Positions 53,721 through 63,149 of a stretch of DNA of 64,000 nt are shown here, piece after piece; position 1 is the first letter of the stretch, and each line of letters opens with the position of its first letter. Under the pieces are notes generated by a model. It saw only the letters and a program-made list of their open reading frames with translations. It was not told the DNA's origin and made no database searches. A program made the position numbers and the translations under genes. Source of the DNA: Streptococcus sp. LQJ-218 (GTDB taxonomy: Bacteria > Bacillota > Bacilli > Lactobacillales > Streptococcaceae); contig NZ_QQRU01000001.1 in NCBI RefSeq assembly GCF_003428885.1, forward strand, positions 222,857 to 286,856, in the 5' to 3' direction.

Positions 53721-53749
53721 TTGAACTTTTGTTCAAAATAAGCTATAAT
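53721..53749 (+). promoter_or_regulatory. Promoter and palindrome of the GNAT toxin-antitoxin operon
   Basis: TTGAAC-TTTT-GTTCAA (53721-53736) lies 7 bases before TATAAT (53744-53749). The palindrome covers the spacer and -35 region, a normal place for an autoregulatory antitoxin. Confidence 0.65.
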
Positions 53750-53779
53750 GAATTTAAGTAGAAACAGGAGGTAGAACAA

Positions 53780-53944
53780 ATGGCTACAATCAGTTTAACA
53801 CGTGATATAAAACTAACAAACGAAGATGCTCTAAAAATTCTTAATCATAAACCATCTAAAAAGCTACAAGCAGTCTTGAAATCTATTGAATCACAAGGCG
53901 CTACCGCTCCAACGAAAAATAAACTCATTTCAAAGTATCTGTAA
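53780..53944 (+). CDS. Antitoxin of a GNAT-type toxin-antitoxin pair
   Basis: 54 residues (MATISLTRDIKLTNEDALKIL), missed if short frames are ignored. AGGAGG precedes ATG 53780. The stop TAA (53942-53944) is immediately followed by the toxin start, with one base in between. It is basic at the N-terminus, compatible with a ribbon-helix-helix or related antitoxin. The promoter palindrome supports autorepression. Confidence 0.7.
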   Translation: MATISLTRDIKLTNEDALKILNHKPSKKLQAVLKSIESQGATAPTKNKLISKYL

Positions 53945-53945
53945 G

Positions 53946-54554
53946 ATGACAATTCAAGTAACACCACTTAAGCAATATCTTGAAAATATTCAAGTGCTGG
54001 CTCCTGATAAAACTGAGAAACAAGTTCAGGAGCTATTTAAAACTATCATTTTAGAAAATGTTGATTTCAACGGTAATGAAGAGATGTTGACTTATCTATC
54101 TGATAAAGCTCCCAATTTTGAAAAACAACATCGTTCTCGTAATTTTATCGTTGAAGAAACTGAAACAAATAACATCATAGGATTCTTTAGTTGATCTCTC
54201 AAAGTTGTTGATATTTCTGATTTAGAGAAATCCTTAAAAAAGAAACTCGTCCTAAAAGGGAAAAGTCCCAAAAATATTGATTATCTCCCTGTGTTACTTA
54301 TCGGTCAATTCGGCAAAAACACAAAGCTAAATAAACTATCAGGACAAGAGTTATTTGAAATTGTAATTCAAAAAATTGAAGAATTTCGAGCAATTGTAGG
54401 AACTCAGATGGTATTTTTAGATAGTATCAATCATCCTAAAGTCATTCAATTTTATGAACAGTTCGGATTTGTTGCTTACAGTCAATTGATTAAAGACAAT
54501 CATCAAGTAAGTTATCAGCCTATGGCATTAAATATGTCACTCTATAAAAAATAA
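53946..54554 (+). pseudogene. GNAT acetyltransferase toxin, nonsense codon at 54192
   Basis: The frame spans 202 sense positions but TGA at 54192-54194 stops it after codon 82. It reads on in frame (SLKVVDISDLEKSL ... FLDSINHPKVIQFYEQFGF). The C-terminal part has the GNAT acetyl-CoA-binding pattern (LLIGQFGKN, then NHPKVIQFYEQFGF). The start at 53946 fits a tight antitoxin-toxin operon. Such GNAT toxins acetylate charged tRNA. With the central stop the toxin is probably dead, leaving only the antitoxin. Confidence 0.8.
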
Positions 54555-54588
54555 GAATCATGTCACCTAAACTGATGACATGATTCTT
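54553..54588. terminator. Terminator between the GNAT locus and the transfer operon
   Basis: AAGAATCATGTCA (54553-54565) pairs with TGACATGATTCTT (54576-54588), T run on the plus strand. It overlaps the toxin stop and ends one base before the stop of the hydrolase gene. Confidence 0.8.
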
Positions 54589-57402
54589 TTATTTCACCGT
54601 ATAGGCAAAACTGATGGCACTATCTGCTTGAGAGATTTTTCTAAAGGTATAGTTAGGATTACCCCCATAGTTTGTCTCAGACACAAGAAAAGAACCATCA
54701 TCATAAACTTTCTCGACAAAAGCCACATGACCATAGTCTGCTGGTGTCCCATGTGTACCTCCTACAAAAGAAACAATAGCACCTGCTTTTGGTGTGGAAC
54801 CCGTTTCTCCACCAAGACTTGAAGCTGTCGCAACCCAGTCCTGACCATTTCCCATGGTATTAATAATTGAAATCTTCTCTCCATTACTTCCTTTTAATTT
54901 TAAGCCTAACTGATTCATACGAGCCGCAACACCCCATGTACATTGTCCATAGGCATAGGCCATACCATCTCCACCATCAGGAACAGAATGATCATACAAG
55001 TCCCCACGAACCCCTTCAAGGGATTGCGGGTCACTCTTTGCCTGTCCTCCATTTGTTTGGCTGAAGCCTTTTTCAATTTGGTAATACCATTCCGTTGCTC
55101 TTGTTTGTCTTTCTAGTAGCTTGTCACCAGAATTTCCCTCCCAATAGGTAAGGAAGAGTTGGGCCAGATTGGCTGCACTGCCCGTATTTTTAAAGAAATC
55201 CTTTAACCAACTTTGATAGTAAGGACTATCCCCATGAAGCATAAAATCAAGTTGGAGGGCTAAATCATACCACTTCTTATTTTTGCTATGTGCATAATTC
55301 AATAAAGCTGTATGCCGTGTTGACCCATCTGCGGTATCTGTCCATTGCCCTAACCCCAAACCTCTATGAAGAATATTAGGATAAGCTCCTCCATAAATGT
55401 CTGGCCCTCCTATCGCTAACCAGGTTTCATCATCCCATGAGGAATCGGTAGCGCCAACTGGAGGAGATAAATAATCTCCTTCAGCTCGTTTAGGATTGAT
55501 AGAAGACTCTACCGACCAATTTCCTAAAATAGCCGCAATGGCTTGGGGACTTGCCCCTTGAGATTTCAAAAACTCATAAATATGTTTTGCTCGTTCAAAC
55601 TCATCCCCACCAAACTGACCAATGGCAGGTAAGATAGTGGTCTGAAGTTGAATGACCTTTGGAAAATAAAATTGCGGATTGACATACACCAATTTTTCTT
55701 TCTTGTTCTTATACTTTTGATAGGAAACTTTCAAACCTGTATCGTCTGGTGTTTCACCAATAACATCACCCGTTAGGACTCTTGTCCCCTCAATCGCACG
55801 GCCGTTATGAATAGAATATAAGGTCAATCGGCTCTCATTCTCTCCTTTTCCGTTAGTGAGAATAACATTGTCACCATCTAGAGATACAACTCCATCCATT
55901 GGTGCGACAATCGTTTGGTGAGCCTTCGCTTCTAGTAGAATGTACTCCTGAAGGGTAGGTTTTCCGTCTAAATCATAGTATCCATAACGATAAGTCATGG
56001 TTAGACTATCTTCGTTGCTTTTCCCCTCAAATGGATTGTCCAATTCCTGCATGGAAGCATAGACACCTTCTTCTTTTAGTTCCTTCATTTCCTCTTGATC
56101 GTCTTTCGATAGTTTATACTTAGGAGTTTCATAAAGGTCTTGCATGGATTTCAAATCTTCCCCATCGTTTAAATCATGCCACAAAGTAGACAGATAATCC
56201 TTGTAAGTTTCTGAACTAAATAAGTGAACTGGTTTGTGTAACTCATAGTCATGGAATTTAAAGTTCATATACCCCATCACATCATCAACTTTTGTGTAAT
56301 AGGTAATGCCTTTGTCATTTGTACGAGTATGTTCTGCGTCTTCCCAAGTTAGGTGGGTATAAGCTTTTGTTAATTCAAATTCATCTTGTTGAATCAAACT
56401 AGCAGATGAAAATCCTAAAAAGAAGCTCATCATAAGTAAAAGAAGAAAGACTATTCCTCCAACTATCCAGGTTGCAGGATTTCCAGCCGCAAATGTAAAG
56501 AAGGAAAAGGCTGCTTTTATTTTTTGATAGATATTTCGGACACTTGTAAGACCTTGTTTCTTTAATTTTCGAAACCGATTTTTAAAGGAACTTGGGTTAT
56601 CTTTCGCTAGTTTCCATCCTTTTCCATCCTTAAAATGATGGTATCGCTCTTTTGTGTTGGTCAGTCTTTTCTTGGTAAAACGACCTGTTGCTTGTCCTGT
56701 TTTGACACTAGCTTTCCCCAGATTATAAGAAAGCCGACTGTAGCGTTTCCCTTTTCTAATGGTCTCTTGAAGTGTGCGATAGCCTTCTAAATCTTCATTT
56801 TCTGAAGCTAACTCTCCACCTTCACGTCCAAGGACAAAAAGAAAAGTTTTGGCTTTCCTACTGACTTTTTTGGACTTATAGGCTTGTTTAGTAGATTTTA
56901 AATTTTCTTTAGCAGCCTTGACTTCTTTCTTAGCTTTTAATTCTTCTAAACTCTTCCCTTGAAAGAAAAAATTAGATTTTTGTTTCGATTCCTGACCGTA
57001 GAGAAATTTTTGATTGGTTTTTCTTTCTTTACGACTCTCTTTTCTTTCTTCTTTTGCTTCTACCTTTGCTTCCTTAAATTGTTTCTTGGCTATTTTCAAT
57101 CGTTTCCTAGCATGAGGCAACCGTCTGTCTCTTAATTCTTTGCGATTCAAAAGAGATGGAGGACTATTTTGAAGAATATGATTGTAGTCTTCATTTGCTT
57201 GTTTTACTCTCTCCTTTGAAGCTTCTCTCATCTCCTCTAGCTTTTGCTTCATCTCTTTTTTCCATGCTTTTTCATCCAGTACAGCGGAATCTTTTTTCTG
57301 TTTCCTCACCTCCTTCTTTCCTTGTTTCAAGAATTTCTTCTCATCTTTTAGGCTTCTTCTAAATGCCTTTCTTGCACGTATGATTTCTCTTTTATCCTTC
57401 AT
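54589..57402 (-). CDS. Transfer-associated wall hydrolase with lysozyme and CHAP domains
   Basis: 937 residues. A long Lys-rich coiled-coil N-terminus (about 1-300), one membrane segment (about 310-335) and a short segment resembling an M23 scaffold (HQTIVAPMDGVVSLDGDNV), lacking its metal residues. Then a phage-tail-lysozyme-like domain (FLKSQGASPQAIAAILGNWSVESSIN, with catalytic Glu) and a CHAP domain (YGQCTWGVAARMN, Cys; DYGHVAFVEKV, His). It is the VirB1-type enzyme of the outer ICE, opening peptidoglycan for the channel. It lies just after virB4. Confidence 0.82.
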   Translation of the reverse strand: MKDKREIIRARKAFRRSLKDEKKFLKQGKKEVRKQKKDSAVLDEKAWKKEMKQKLEEMREASKERVKQANEDYNHILQNSPPSLLNRKELRDRRLPHARKRLKIAKKQFKEAKVEAKEERKESRKERKTNQKFLYGQESKQKSNFFFQGKSLEELKAKKEVKAAKENLKSTKQAYKSKKVSRKAKTFLFVLGREGGELASENEDLEGYRTLQETIRKGKRYSRLSYNLGKASVKTGQATGRFTKKRLTNTKERYHHFKDGKGWKLAKDNPSSFKNRFRKLKKQGLTSVRNIYQKIKAAFSFFTFAAGNPATWIVGGIVFLLLLMMSFFLGFSSASLIQQDEFELTKAYTHLTWEDAEHTRTNDKGITYYTKVDDVMGYMNFKFHDYELHKPVHLFSSETYKDYLSTLWHDLNDGEDLKSMQDLYETPKYKLSKDDQEEMKELKEEGVYASMQELDNPFEGKSNEDSLTMTYRYGYYDLDGKPTLQEYILLEAKAHQTIVAPMDGVVSLDGDNVILTNGKGENESRLTLYSIHNGRAIEGTRVLTGDVIGETPDDTGLKVSYQKYKNKKEKLVYVNPQFYFPKVIQLQTTILPAIGQFGGDEFERAKHIYEFLKSQGASPQAIAAILGNWSVESSINPKRAEGDYLSPPVGATDSSWDDETWLAIGGPDIYGGAYPNILHRGLGLGQWTDTADGSTRHTALLNYAHSKNKKWYDLALQLDFMLHGDSPYYQSWLKDFFKNTGSAANLAQLFLTYWEGNSGDKLLERQTRATEWYYQIEKGFSQTNGGQAKSDPQSLEGVRGDLYDHSVPDGGDGMAYAYGQCTWGVAARMNQLGLKLKGSNGEKISIINTMGNGQDWVATASSLGGETGSTPKAGAIVSFVGGTHGTPADYGHVAFVEKVYDDGSFLVSETNYGGNPNYTFRKISQADSAISFAYTVK

Positions 57403-57470
57403 TTACCTTCCCCTTAGTTAGAAGCCATTTTATCAGGATCCGTACTCATGATATCAAACAATTGAGTACC

Positions 57471-59771
57471 TTAAGGAATCTTATTTTTAAAGGGTACGAC
57501 AACTGAACCAGCTTTTATCAGTCCTGCCCCTTTTTCTGGATTGACAAGGTATTTTTCGAGTTCTTTTGACAAGCCTAAGAGTTGAACCAGTTCTTCTCGG
57601 TCATTTTTTGCTTGCTTGAGGAGAATCATAAATTCACTATTTGCAATAATCCGTCTACCATTTGGATCTAACAATAAGGTTTCGACGTTTTGAGTTATTC
57701 CAGTCGGACTGGCTCCATATTTTCTGACACGACTCCACAATTTAAAGAAGAAATCACTGGCATATTTATCTAATAAGAGAAGCTGCATCTCATCAAAATA
57801 AATCCAAGTCTTCTTCCCTAATTTTTGGTTCCGAACAACACGATTCCATATCTGATCAAACACTACCATAAGAGCGATTTGTTTCAGCTCATCTCCTAAC
57901 TTTTTAACGTTATAGATTAAGAAGTTAGATCCTGTCTGAATATTGGTCTTATGAGAAAAAATATCAAGAGAACCTTCGACATACAGTTCCATATCAAGTG
58001 CCAAATTCTGCGCTTCTTCTTCTGGTTGTTGGCTCAAGACAAAGACCCATTCTTCCAAAGAAGGCTCTTTAAATGACTGATAGGTGAGTCTGGTTACTCG
58101 GTCGATAATCGATTTTTCTCTTCCATCCATTTTCCTATCCAATAACTTGCCGATAAAGGATAAAAGAAATTCTGATTTTACCTTTACAGGATCTTCATCC
58201 ATATTTTCATCAGACAAGTCAAGTACATTGAGATAGGTTTGGGAATCTGGCGCAATATCAATCATTTCCCCACCAAATGCTCGTCCAATGACACTGTATT
58301 CTGCTTCTGGATCCACGATGATAATTTCAGTATTTTCACCAGATTCCTTGATTTTTGTCGTGATAATTTCATGCTTGGTTGCCATCCCTTTCCCAGCTCC
58401 AGATGTCCCTAAAATCAGACCAGACGGTGTATTTAATAGGCTTCGATCAATGGTAATAATATTGCTTGATATTTGATTGATACCGTAATATTTCCCACTG
58501 CGGTCTTGTAAGTCTACTGAAGTCCATGGAGAGTTCACTGCTACATTGGACGTTAATAAACTCCGTGATACTCCCTCTAAAAAATCACAACCAAATGGCA
58601 GCAAACTATTAAAGGCTGCTTCTTGCATATATGGAAGTTTATCAATCATTAGGTCATTTGAGCCGGCCACTTGTTGGATCGTGTCTAGGGCTTGTTTGAG
58701 TTCTTCTTCATCCTGACCAAAAACCCCAATCATAAAGACCGTTTGAAACAGTTTATCTCCTGTCTCGGTCATGGTTTTTAAGAGTTCTTCAGCTTCATCG
58801 ATATTGCTTTCTAATACATGACCTACTTTTTCCAAATAGATACCTGTACGAGCAAGTTTTTGTTGTTCCCCAATCTTTTGGGACTCCATTAAGGTTTTCT
58901 TTGTTCGTAGTTTCTTCATGGCATCAGCCTTGGTCGAACTTTGAGCATGGAGGCTCACTATCAATTCCAAATCTCCTTGCATGAGGTCTCTGATAAACTG
59001 ATCCCCTAATTCCATACCGTAGTCTCTGACATAGACAATCTGTAATAAGCGGTCATTGATTTGTAGGTAATTCTTGTTTTTAAAATCCAAGAGATTAGGT
59101 GCTATGAAGTGACGAGTTGTCTGACCAGATCTCGTTAAATCACGGTAAGAAAAAGGAAGATGGTGTTCTCCTCTAAGCATGTCTGCCAACAAGTTCACCC
59201 GTTCTTCACCAGCCAAGGATTCAAAACGTGCATCAATTTCTGAGAAACCACTCTTGAAATATTCTCCAATTTGAGACAAGGAACGATAAGCTTGTTTGGG
59301 ATTAGAATCCTTTCTACCAAAGCTAATCAGTTTCACAGCTGAAAAATTATTTTCGCCACTGTCTAAATTCTGATTCATCATCCGATTCAATTCTTTACGA
59401 TAGGTATCATACCCATCTTCTTTTTCCTCATACAAAACACTTTGTCTGAATTTTTCTAAATTCAATCTTTTGTTAAAGATAGTCAATTGGAAGTTGGTTT
59501 GGTCGTCTAAAGAGTTAATCAAATCAGAATACTTCTCAATGATTGCGCCCTTGTCTTCTAAACCAACAGTCTGGTAATTGACATCACCAAGTAAATAGCT
59601 TTGTGAGAAATAATCTTCTTTTACCTGCATCAGACCATTTTGATACAGGGCTTGATAGGAAAGAGTATTAGCCGTTGATGGTAACACTTCCTCTTTTTTT
59701 CCTTTAACTACTTCTTTCTGATTAGTCATTGAAGTTTTTTGTTTCTTTAATGTATTTGATTTTCTTTTCAT
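57471..59771 (-). CDS. virB4: VirB4-type ATPase, C-terminus shortened by TAA
   Basis: 766 residues. Walker A GTSGAGKGMATK (about 447), Walker B WIYFDEMQLLL (about 644), and the conserved VirB4 core. After PFKNKIP the frame has TAA (57471-57473), although it continues in frame for 18 more codons (GTQLFDIMSTDPDKMASN) to a second stop at 57414. The lost end resembles the tail of related VirB4 proteins, so the stop is a nonsense change that truncates the last residues, perhaps tolerated. It overlaps the PrgI-like gene by 50 bases. Confidence 0.85.
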   Translation of the reverse strand: MKRKSNTLKKQKTSMTNQKEVVKGKKEEVLPSTANTLSYQALYQNGLMQVKEDYFSQSYLLGDVNYQTVGLEDKGAIIEKYSDLINSLDDQTNFQLTIFNKRLNLEKFRQSVLYEEKEDGYDTYRKELNRMMNQNLDSGENNFSAVKLISFGRKDSNPKQAYRSLSQIGEYFKSGFSEIDARFESLAGEERVNLLADMLRGEHHLPFSYRDLTRSGQTTRHFIAPNLLDFKNKNYLQINDRLLQIVYVRDYGMELGDQFIRDLMQGDLELIVSLHAQSSTKADAMKKLRTKKTLMESQKIGEQQKLARTGIYLEKVGHVLESNIDEAEELLKTMTETGDKLFQTVFMIGVFGQDEEELKQALDTIQQVAGSNDLMIDKLPYMQEAAFNSLLPFGCDFLEGVSRSLLTSNVAVNSPWTSVDLQDRSGKYYGINQISSNIITIDRSLLNTPSGLILGTSGAGKGMATKHEIITTKIKESGENTEIIIVDPEAEYSVIGRAFGGEMIDIAPDSQTYLNVLDLSDENMDEDPVKVKSEFLLSFIGKLLDRKMDGREKSIIDRVTRLTYQSFKEPSLEEWVFVLSQQPEEEAQNLALDMELYVEGSLDIFSHKTNIQTGSNFLIYNVKKLGDELKQIALMVVFDQIWNRVVRNQKLGKKTWIYFDEMQLLLLDKYASDFFFKLWSRVRKYGASPTGITQNVETLLLDPNGRRIIANSEFMILLKQAKNDREELVQLLGLSKELEKYLVNPEKGAGLIKAGSVVVPFKNKIP

Positions 59772-60081
59772 GTTCAGGTCCTTTCTTTCCTGTAATTGTG
59801 CGTAGGGGAACCGTTAATTCAAAATGAAGACGGTATTTCAAATAATGTTCAAAATATAAATCATTGGGTTTATAGACTCCAAAAAGCATGAGGGGGATGG
59901 TAAAAGCAAACACAAAACCGTAAACAAACCAATCTCCAAATTGCCAGAAAAAGAGATTCAAGCCCAAAACAATAATTGTGACAATAAAGGCTGGTAAAAC
60001 AAAGATGATTTGTCTTGTGGTGAAACCTAACCAAGCCCTGTGTTGGTATTTTGAGATGTCTTTAAAGACACGTGTATTCAT
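59722..60081 (-). CDS. prgI: PrgI-family membrane protein
   Basis: 119 residues with two adjacent hydrophobic segments (about 20-62) and a PrgI-like profile, directly before VirB4 as in most Gram-positive type IV systems. It overlaps virB4 by 50 bases. Confidence 0.8.
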   Translation of the reverse strand: MNTRVFKDISKYQHRAWLGFTTRQIIFVLPAFIVTIIVLGLNLFFWQFGDWFVYGFVFAFTIPLMLFGVYKPNDLYFEHYLKYRLHFELTVPLRTITGKKGPEHEKKIKYIKETKNFND

Positions 60082-60134
60082 GACTTTCCTTTCTAAAAAG
60101 GCTAAGAAGCAATCACTTCCTAGCCTTTATCTAA

Positions 60135-60989
60135 TTACATACCTAAAATTGAGCGAGCCGTACGTTGAGAACCAACGAGGGCAATAATCAGTAAGATAGC
60201 TTGTACCAAACTACCAAACATAATCGCAAGTGATTGCAGGACTCCTGCACCATTTGAAACAGCTATTTTCCCAGCAGATTCAAACAAAGGAACAAGAGAA
60301 ACAATCAGAAAAATAAGAACCCCTTGTACTGCATAGACCATAATATTTTTTAAATAGCCAATACCAATAGACTTCCACTCATCACTTAAAAATGTTGGAA
60401 TCGTAAGAGGGGCAAATGGAATCATAAGGTAGAGTTGAATAAATCGAATAGATACCAAAAGATTGACCATGGCTGCACTTACTATCCGAACAAGCCAAAT
60501 GAGGAGGGCGAAAAAGCCCACAATCATCCGACCAATAAATCCTGACCCTTTTAATCCAGAGATGGTATCATACTTCGCCCCACTGTGAGCCACAATCGAG
60601 GCCACTTGTTCAATGGCGTGACTCGCAATCCCGATGATAGCTTCTACAATGACGGTAGTGTTTGTAATTACAACTGCGACCATAATATAACTAATCAACA
60701 TCGGGGCTAATGCTTCAAAGGTCATCGCTCCACCTGAGTTAGCAATTTTCTTTGCCATCTTCGAAAATTCTAAGATGAGAACAACTGATAGAATCGCAAC
60801 TCCAAGGGGCTGCATGACACTTTTAGTAATACTAGACATATAAGTCCAAACTGTTGGATTGTAGCTAGATAGGGATTTAATCAGATCTACCGTAGATTGT
60901 AAATCTACATTAAATCCTTCAAATAAATTTTCAGCTGATATTTTTTCAGATGCAAGGTAAACAAAGGATGAGACTAAACTAAGATTCAT
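60135..60989 (-). CDS. VirB6/TrbL-type polytopic membrane protein
   Basis: 284 residues with about six hydrophobic segments (e.g. VAILSVVLILEFSKMAKKIA, AMLISYIMVAVVITNTTVIVEAII order, LLVSIRFIQLYLMIPFAPLTI). The C-terminus is inside. It forms part of the mating channel between the small pilin-like protein and PrgI. Confidence 0.78.
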   Translation of the reverse strand: MNLSLVSSFVYLASEKISAENLFEGFNVDLQSTVDLIKSLSSYNPTVWTYMSSITKSVMQPLGVAILSVVLILEFSKMAKKIANSGGAMTFEALAPMLISYIMVAVVITNTTVIVEAIIGIASHAIEQVASIVAHSGAKYDTISGLKGSGFIGRMIVGFFALLIWLVRIVSAAMVNLLVSIRFIQLYLMIPFAPLTIPTFLSDEWKSIGIGYLKNIMVYAVQGVLIFLIVSLVPLFESAGKIAVSNGAGVLQSLAIMFGSLVQAILLIIALVGSQRTARSILGM

Positions 60990-61005
60990 GTCATTGTTTA
61001 TCCTC

Positions 61006-61248
61006 CTAAATTGAAATTTGAGTTACAAAGGCTCCAGCAGCCCCTACCATAACTCCGCCGACAATTTCCAGAATGGCATTCCGAACACCTGGTCCACCAT
61101 CTTTAATGTTGGTTGCAAGATTGACAATCCCCACAACAACGAGAAAGGCACCAACCGCAATCAATCCCTTCTGTAACAAAGACATAGCTTGTGCAAACAT
61201 AGCACTTGCGTCTACTCCATAAACAAAACCTTTAAAATGCGTAATCAT
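61006..61248 (-). CDS. Small two-segment membrane protein, pilin-like (Maff2/VirB2 type)
   Basis: 80 residues with hydrophobic segments (ALIAVGAFLVVVGIVN and VGGVMVGAAGAFVTQISI) typical of the Maff2/VirB2-like small proteins preceding VirB6. It starts at ATG 61248 with GAGG upstream. The pilin role is inferred from order. Confidence 0.65.
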   Translation of the reverse strand: MITHFKGFVYGVDASAMFAQAMSLLQKGLIAVGAFLVVVGIVNLATNIKDGGPGVRNAILEIVGGVMVGAAGAFVTQISI

Positions 61249-61268
61249 CTATTTCCTCTTTTCTATTT

Positions 61269-63149
61269 TTATTTTAAACTAGATTCAAAAGTTAAATCAC
61301 GAATTCTAAGGCCTTCAAGATGGTTTTCTTGACTTTGATTCAAAGGATTGATCTGATAGTTCCACCACCGTTCATCGGTTTCTTGATTGGCTAGGTATTT
61401 CCAGTTTGGATGCTTGGTAGAATTGTATTTTTTGCTTTTAAAGACAGGCATATTGGCAATTCGAACCAGACATTCATGCCGTTTCATATTTCCGACTTCA
61501 TCAGGTGTCATTAAATCACGAGCAATCTTTTGATAAGAAAGGGATCCTGAACCTGTCTGGCCAAAGGAACGACTAGTATTTCGAACATCAATGGTTTGTT
61601 TACCGAGTAACCCACTCATAAATTTAAAGGTATCTTCATCATTACCACCTAAGTAGACTAAGCTATCACAGTTCCCCAAAATGGTTTTCCAAGCTTCTTT
61701 TTCTTTATAGAGCCCTTGAAGTTGGGCAATATTTTGAAGAATAGGAACGAGACTCATATTCCGAGAACGGACTGTTGAGGTTTGTTCAGCAAAATCTGGA
61801 ATTTCTCCGATATTTGCGAACTCATCTAAGTAAACTCTTACATGAAGAGGCAATTGACCCTTAAAATCAATATCTGCTTGTCTTGTTAGGGTTTGAAATA
61901 CGGTTGAAAAAAAGAGGGCTGAAAGAAAGCGAAAGGTACTATCGTTATCTGGGATAACTAAGTAAACCATTGATTTTTCCTGGCCCCATGTCTTCATATC
62001 AAGGGTATCTCTTTTGGTCAAATCCATGACACTTTGAATATTGAAGAGGGCAAATTTAGCAGTGGTTACAGCTATGACAGAATCCAGAGTCTTATCCTTA
62101 TAATTTTGAAAATCGGCCCAATTTCGCATGGTAAAATTTTCAGTTCCATACTTTTTAGCATAATTTTCGAATAGAATTTCTAAGACACTTTTTTCTTGGT
62201 TTTCACCCTTGGATAAGTGTTTAATGAGTTTTGAGATTTCCGCAAAACTTGGATAACGTCCTCGTTTTTTTCGCTCTTCCACTTCTTTTTTTTGACGTTT
62301 CAACAAGTTTTGGTATTCTTTTTGACTTAAACGACTTTCTTCTATGAGCTGTTCTCTTGTTTTAGGTGGGTTATAGAAATCGACCAAGTAAGAGGCTAAA
62401 GCACGGACTAAAGTCATAGAAGCTTCATCCCAAAATGGATCACTACGGGATCCAGAGCCTTTGGTGTTATTAAAATAAACCGTCAGCATGCGATTCAAAT
62501 CATTTTCTGTCTCTATATAGCGAAAAGGATTGAAGCCATCTGAGTTCTTCATATTGACTAAATCTAACACCTTTACTTGGTAGCCATGTTCTAAAAAGAG
62601 TTTGCCCGTTTTCTCGGCCAAGTGATCTTTAGGATCCACTACAATATTGGAACTATTCATCTGAATCAGATTGGGTTTCACAAAGCGAAATGTCTTCCCA
62701 CTTCCTGAACCTCCGATCACCGCAATATTCTTATTTCTATCATATTGGGGTGGTTTTTTATCTAATAATGTCAAACGAACATCTTGTGCTAAGATCGTAT
62801 CATGAGAAAATTCCTTACCGTAAAAGAACTTCTTTTCTTTTAGAGTTCCAAAACGGGCGCTCCCGTATTCTACCCCTTCTCGGTATTGTTTTTTACCAGT
62901 CTCTAAATAGAGATAAACCAGCAACATCATCACAAATCCTAGTAGAAAAAAAGCACTTGATTTTCCAGTAAAGGAAACATTCCATGGCGACTGAAGAACT
63001 TCATCTTGACCTTCCATCAGAAGACGAGTCCATTTATCTATGGTATTTCCAGTATAGGAATCATACAAAAGCGTCAAACGATGAAAAAGATAGCCTAGTA
63101 AGATACCTAACAGTGAGAATAGTAGGAATTTCTTTCCACTGTACATCAT
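61269..63149 (-). CDS. virD4: VirD4/TraG coupling protein
   Basis: 626 residues. Two N-terminal membrane segments (about 6-24 and 65-83), Walker A GGSGSGKTFRFVKPNL (about 147) and Walker B LDEFANIGEIPDFA (about 441), plus the TraG/VirD4 middle and C-terminal signatures (e.g. RDLMTPDEVGNM). It links the relaxosome to the channel. It overlaps the gene before it by 4 bases. Confidence 0.9.
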   Translation of the reverse strand: MMYSGKKFLLFSLLGILLGYLFHRLTLLYDSYTGNTIDKWTRLLMEGQDEVLQSPWNVSFTGKSSAFFLLGFVMMLLVYLYLETGKKQYREGVEYGSARFGTLKEKKFFYGKEFSHDTILAQDVRLTLLDKKPPQYDRNKNIAVIGGSGSGKTFRFVKPNLIQMNSSNIVVDPKDHLAEKTGKLFLEHGYQVKVLDLVNMKNSDGFNPFRYIETENDLNRMLTVYFNNTKGSGSRSDPFWDEASMTLVRALASYLVDFYNPPKTREQLIEESRLSQKEYQNLLKRQKKEVEERKKRGRYPSFAEISKLIKHLSKGENQEKSVLEILFENYAKKYGTENFTMRNWADFQNYKDKTLDSVIAVTTAKFALFNIQSVMDLTKRDTLDMKTWGQEKSMVYLVIPDNDSTFRFLSALFFSTVFQTLTRQADIDFKGQLPLHVRVYLDEFANIGEIPDFAEQTSTVRSRNMSLVPILQNIAQLQGLYKEKEAWKTILGNCDSLVYLGGNDEDTFKFMSGLLGKQTIDVRNTSRSFGQTGSGSLSYQKIARDLMTPDEVGNMKRHECLVRIANMPVFKSKKYNSTKHPNWKYLANQETDERWWNYQINPLNQSQENHLEGLRIRDLTFESSLK

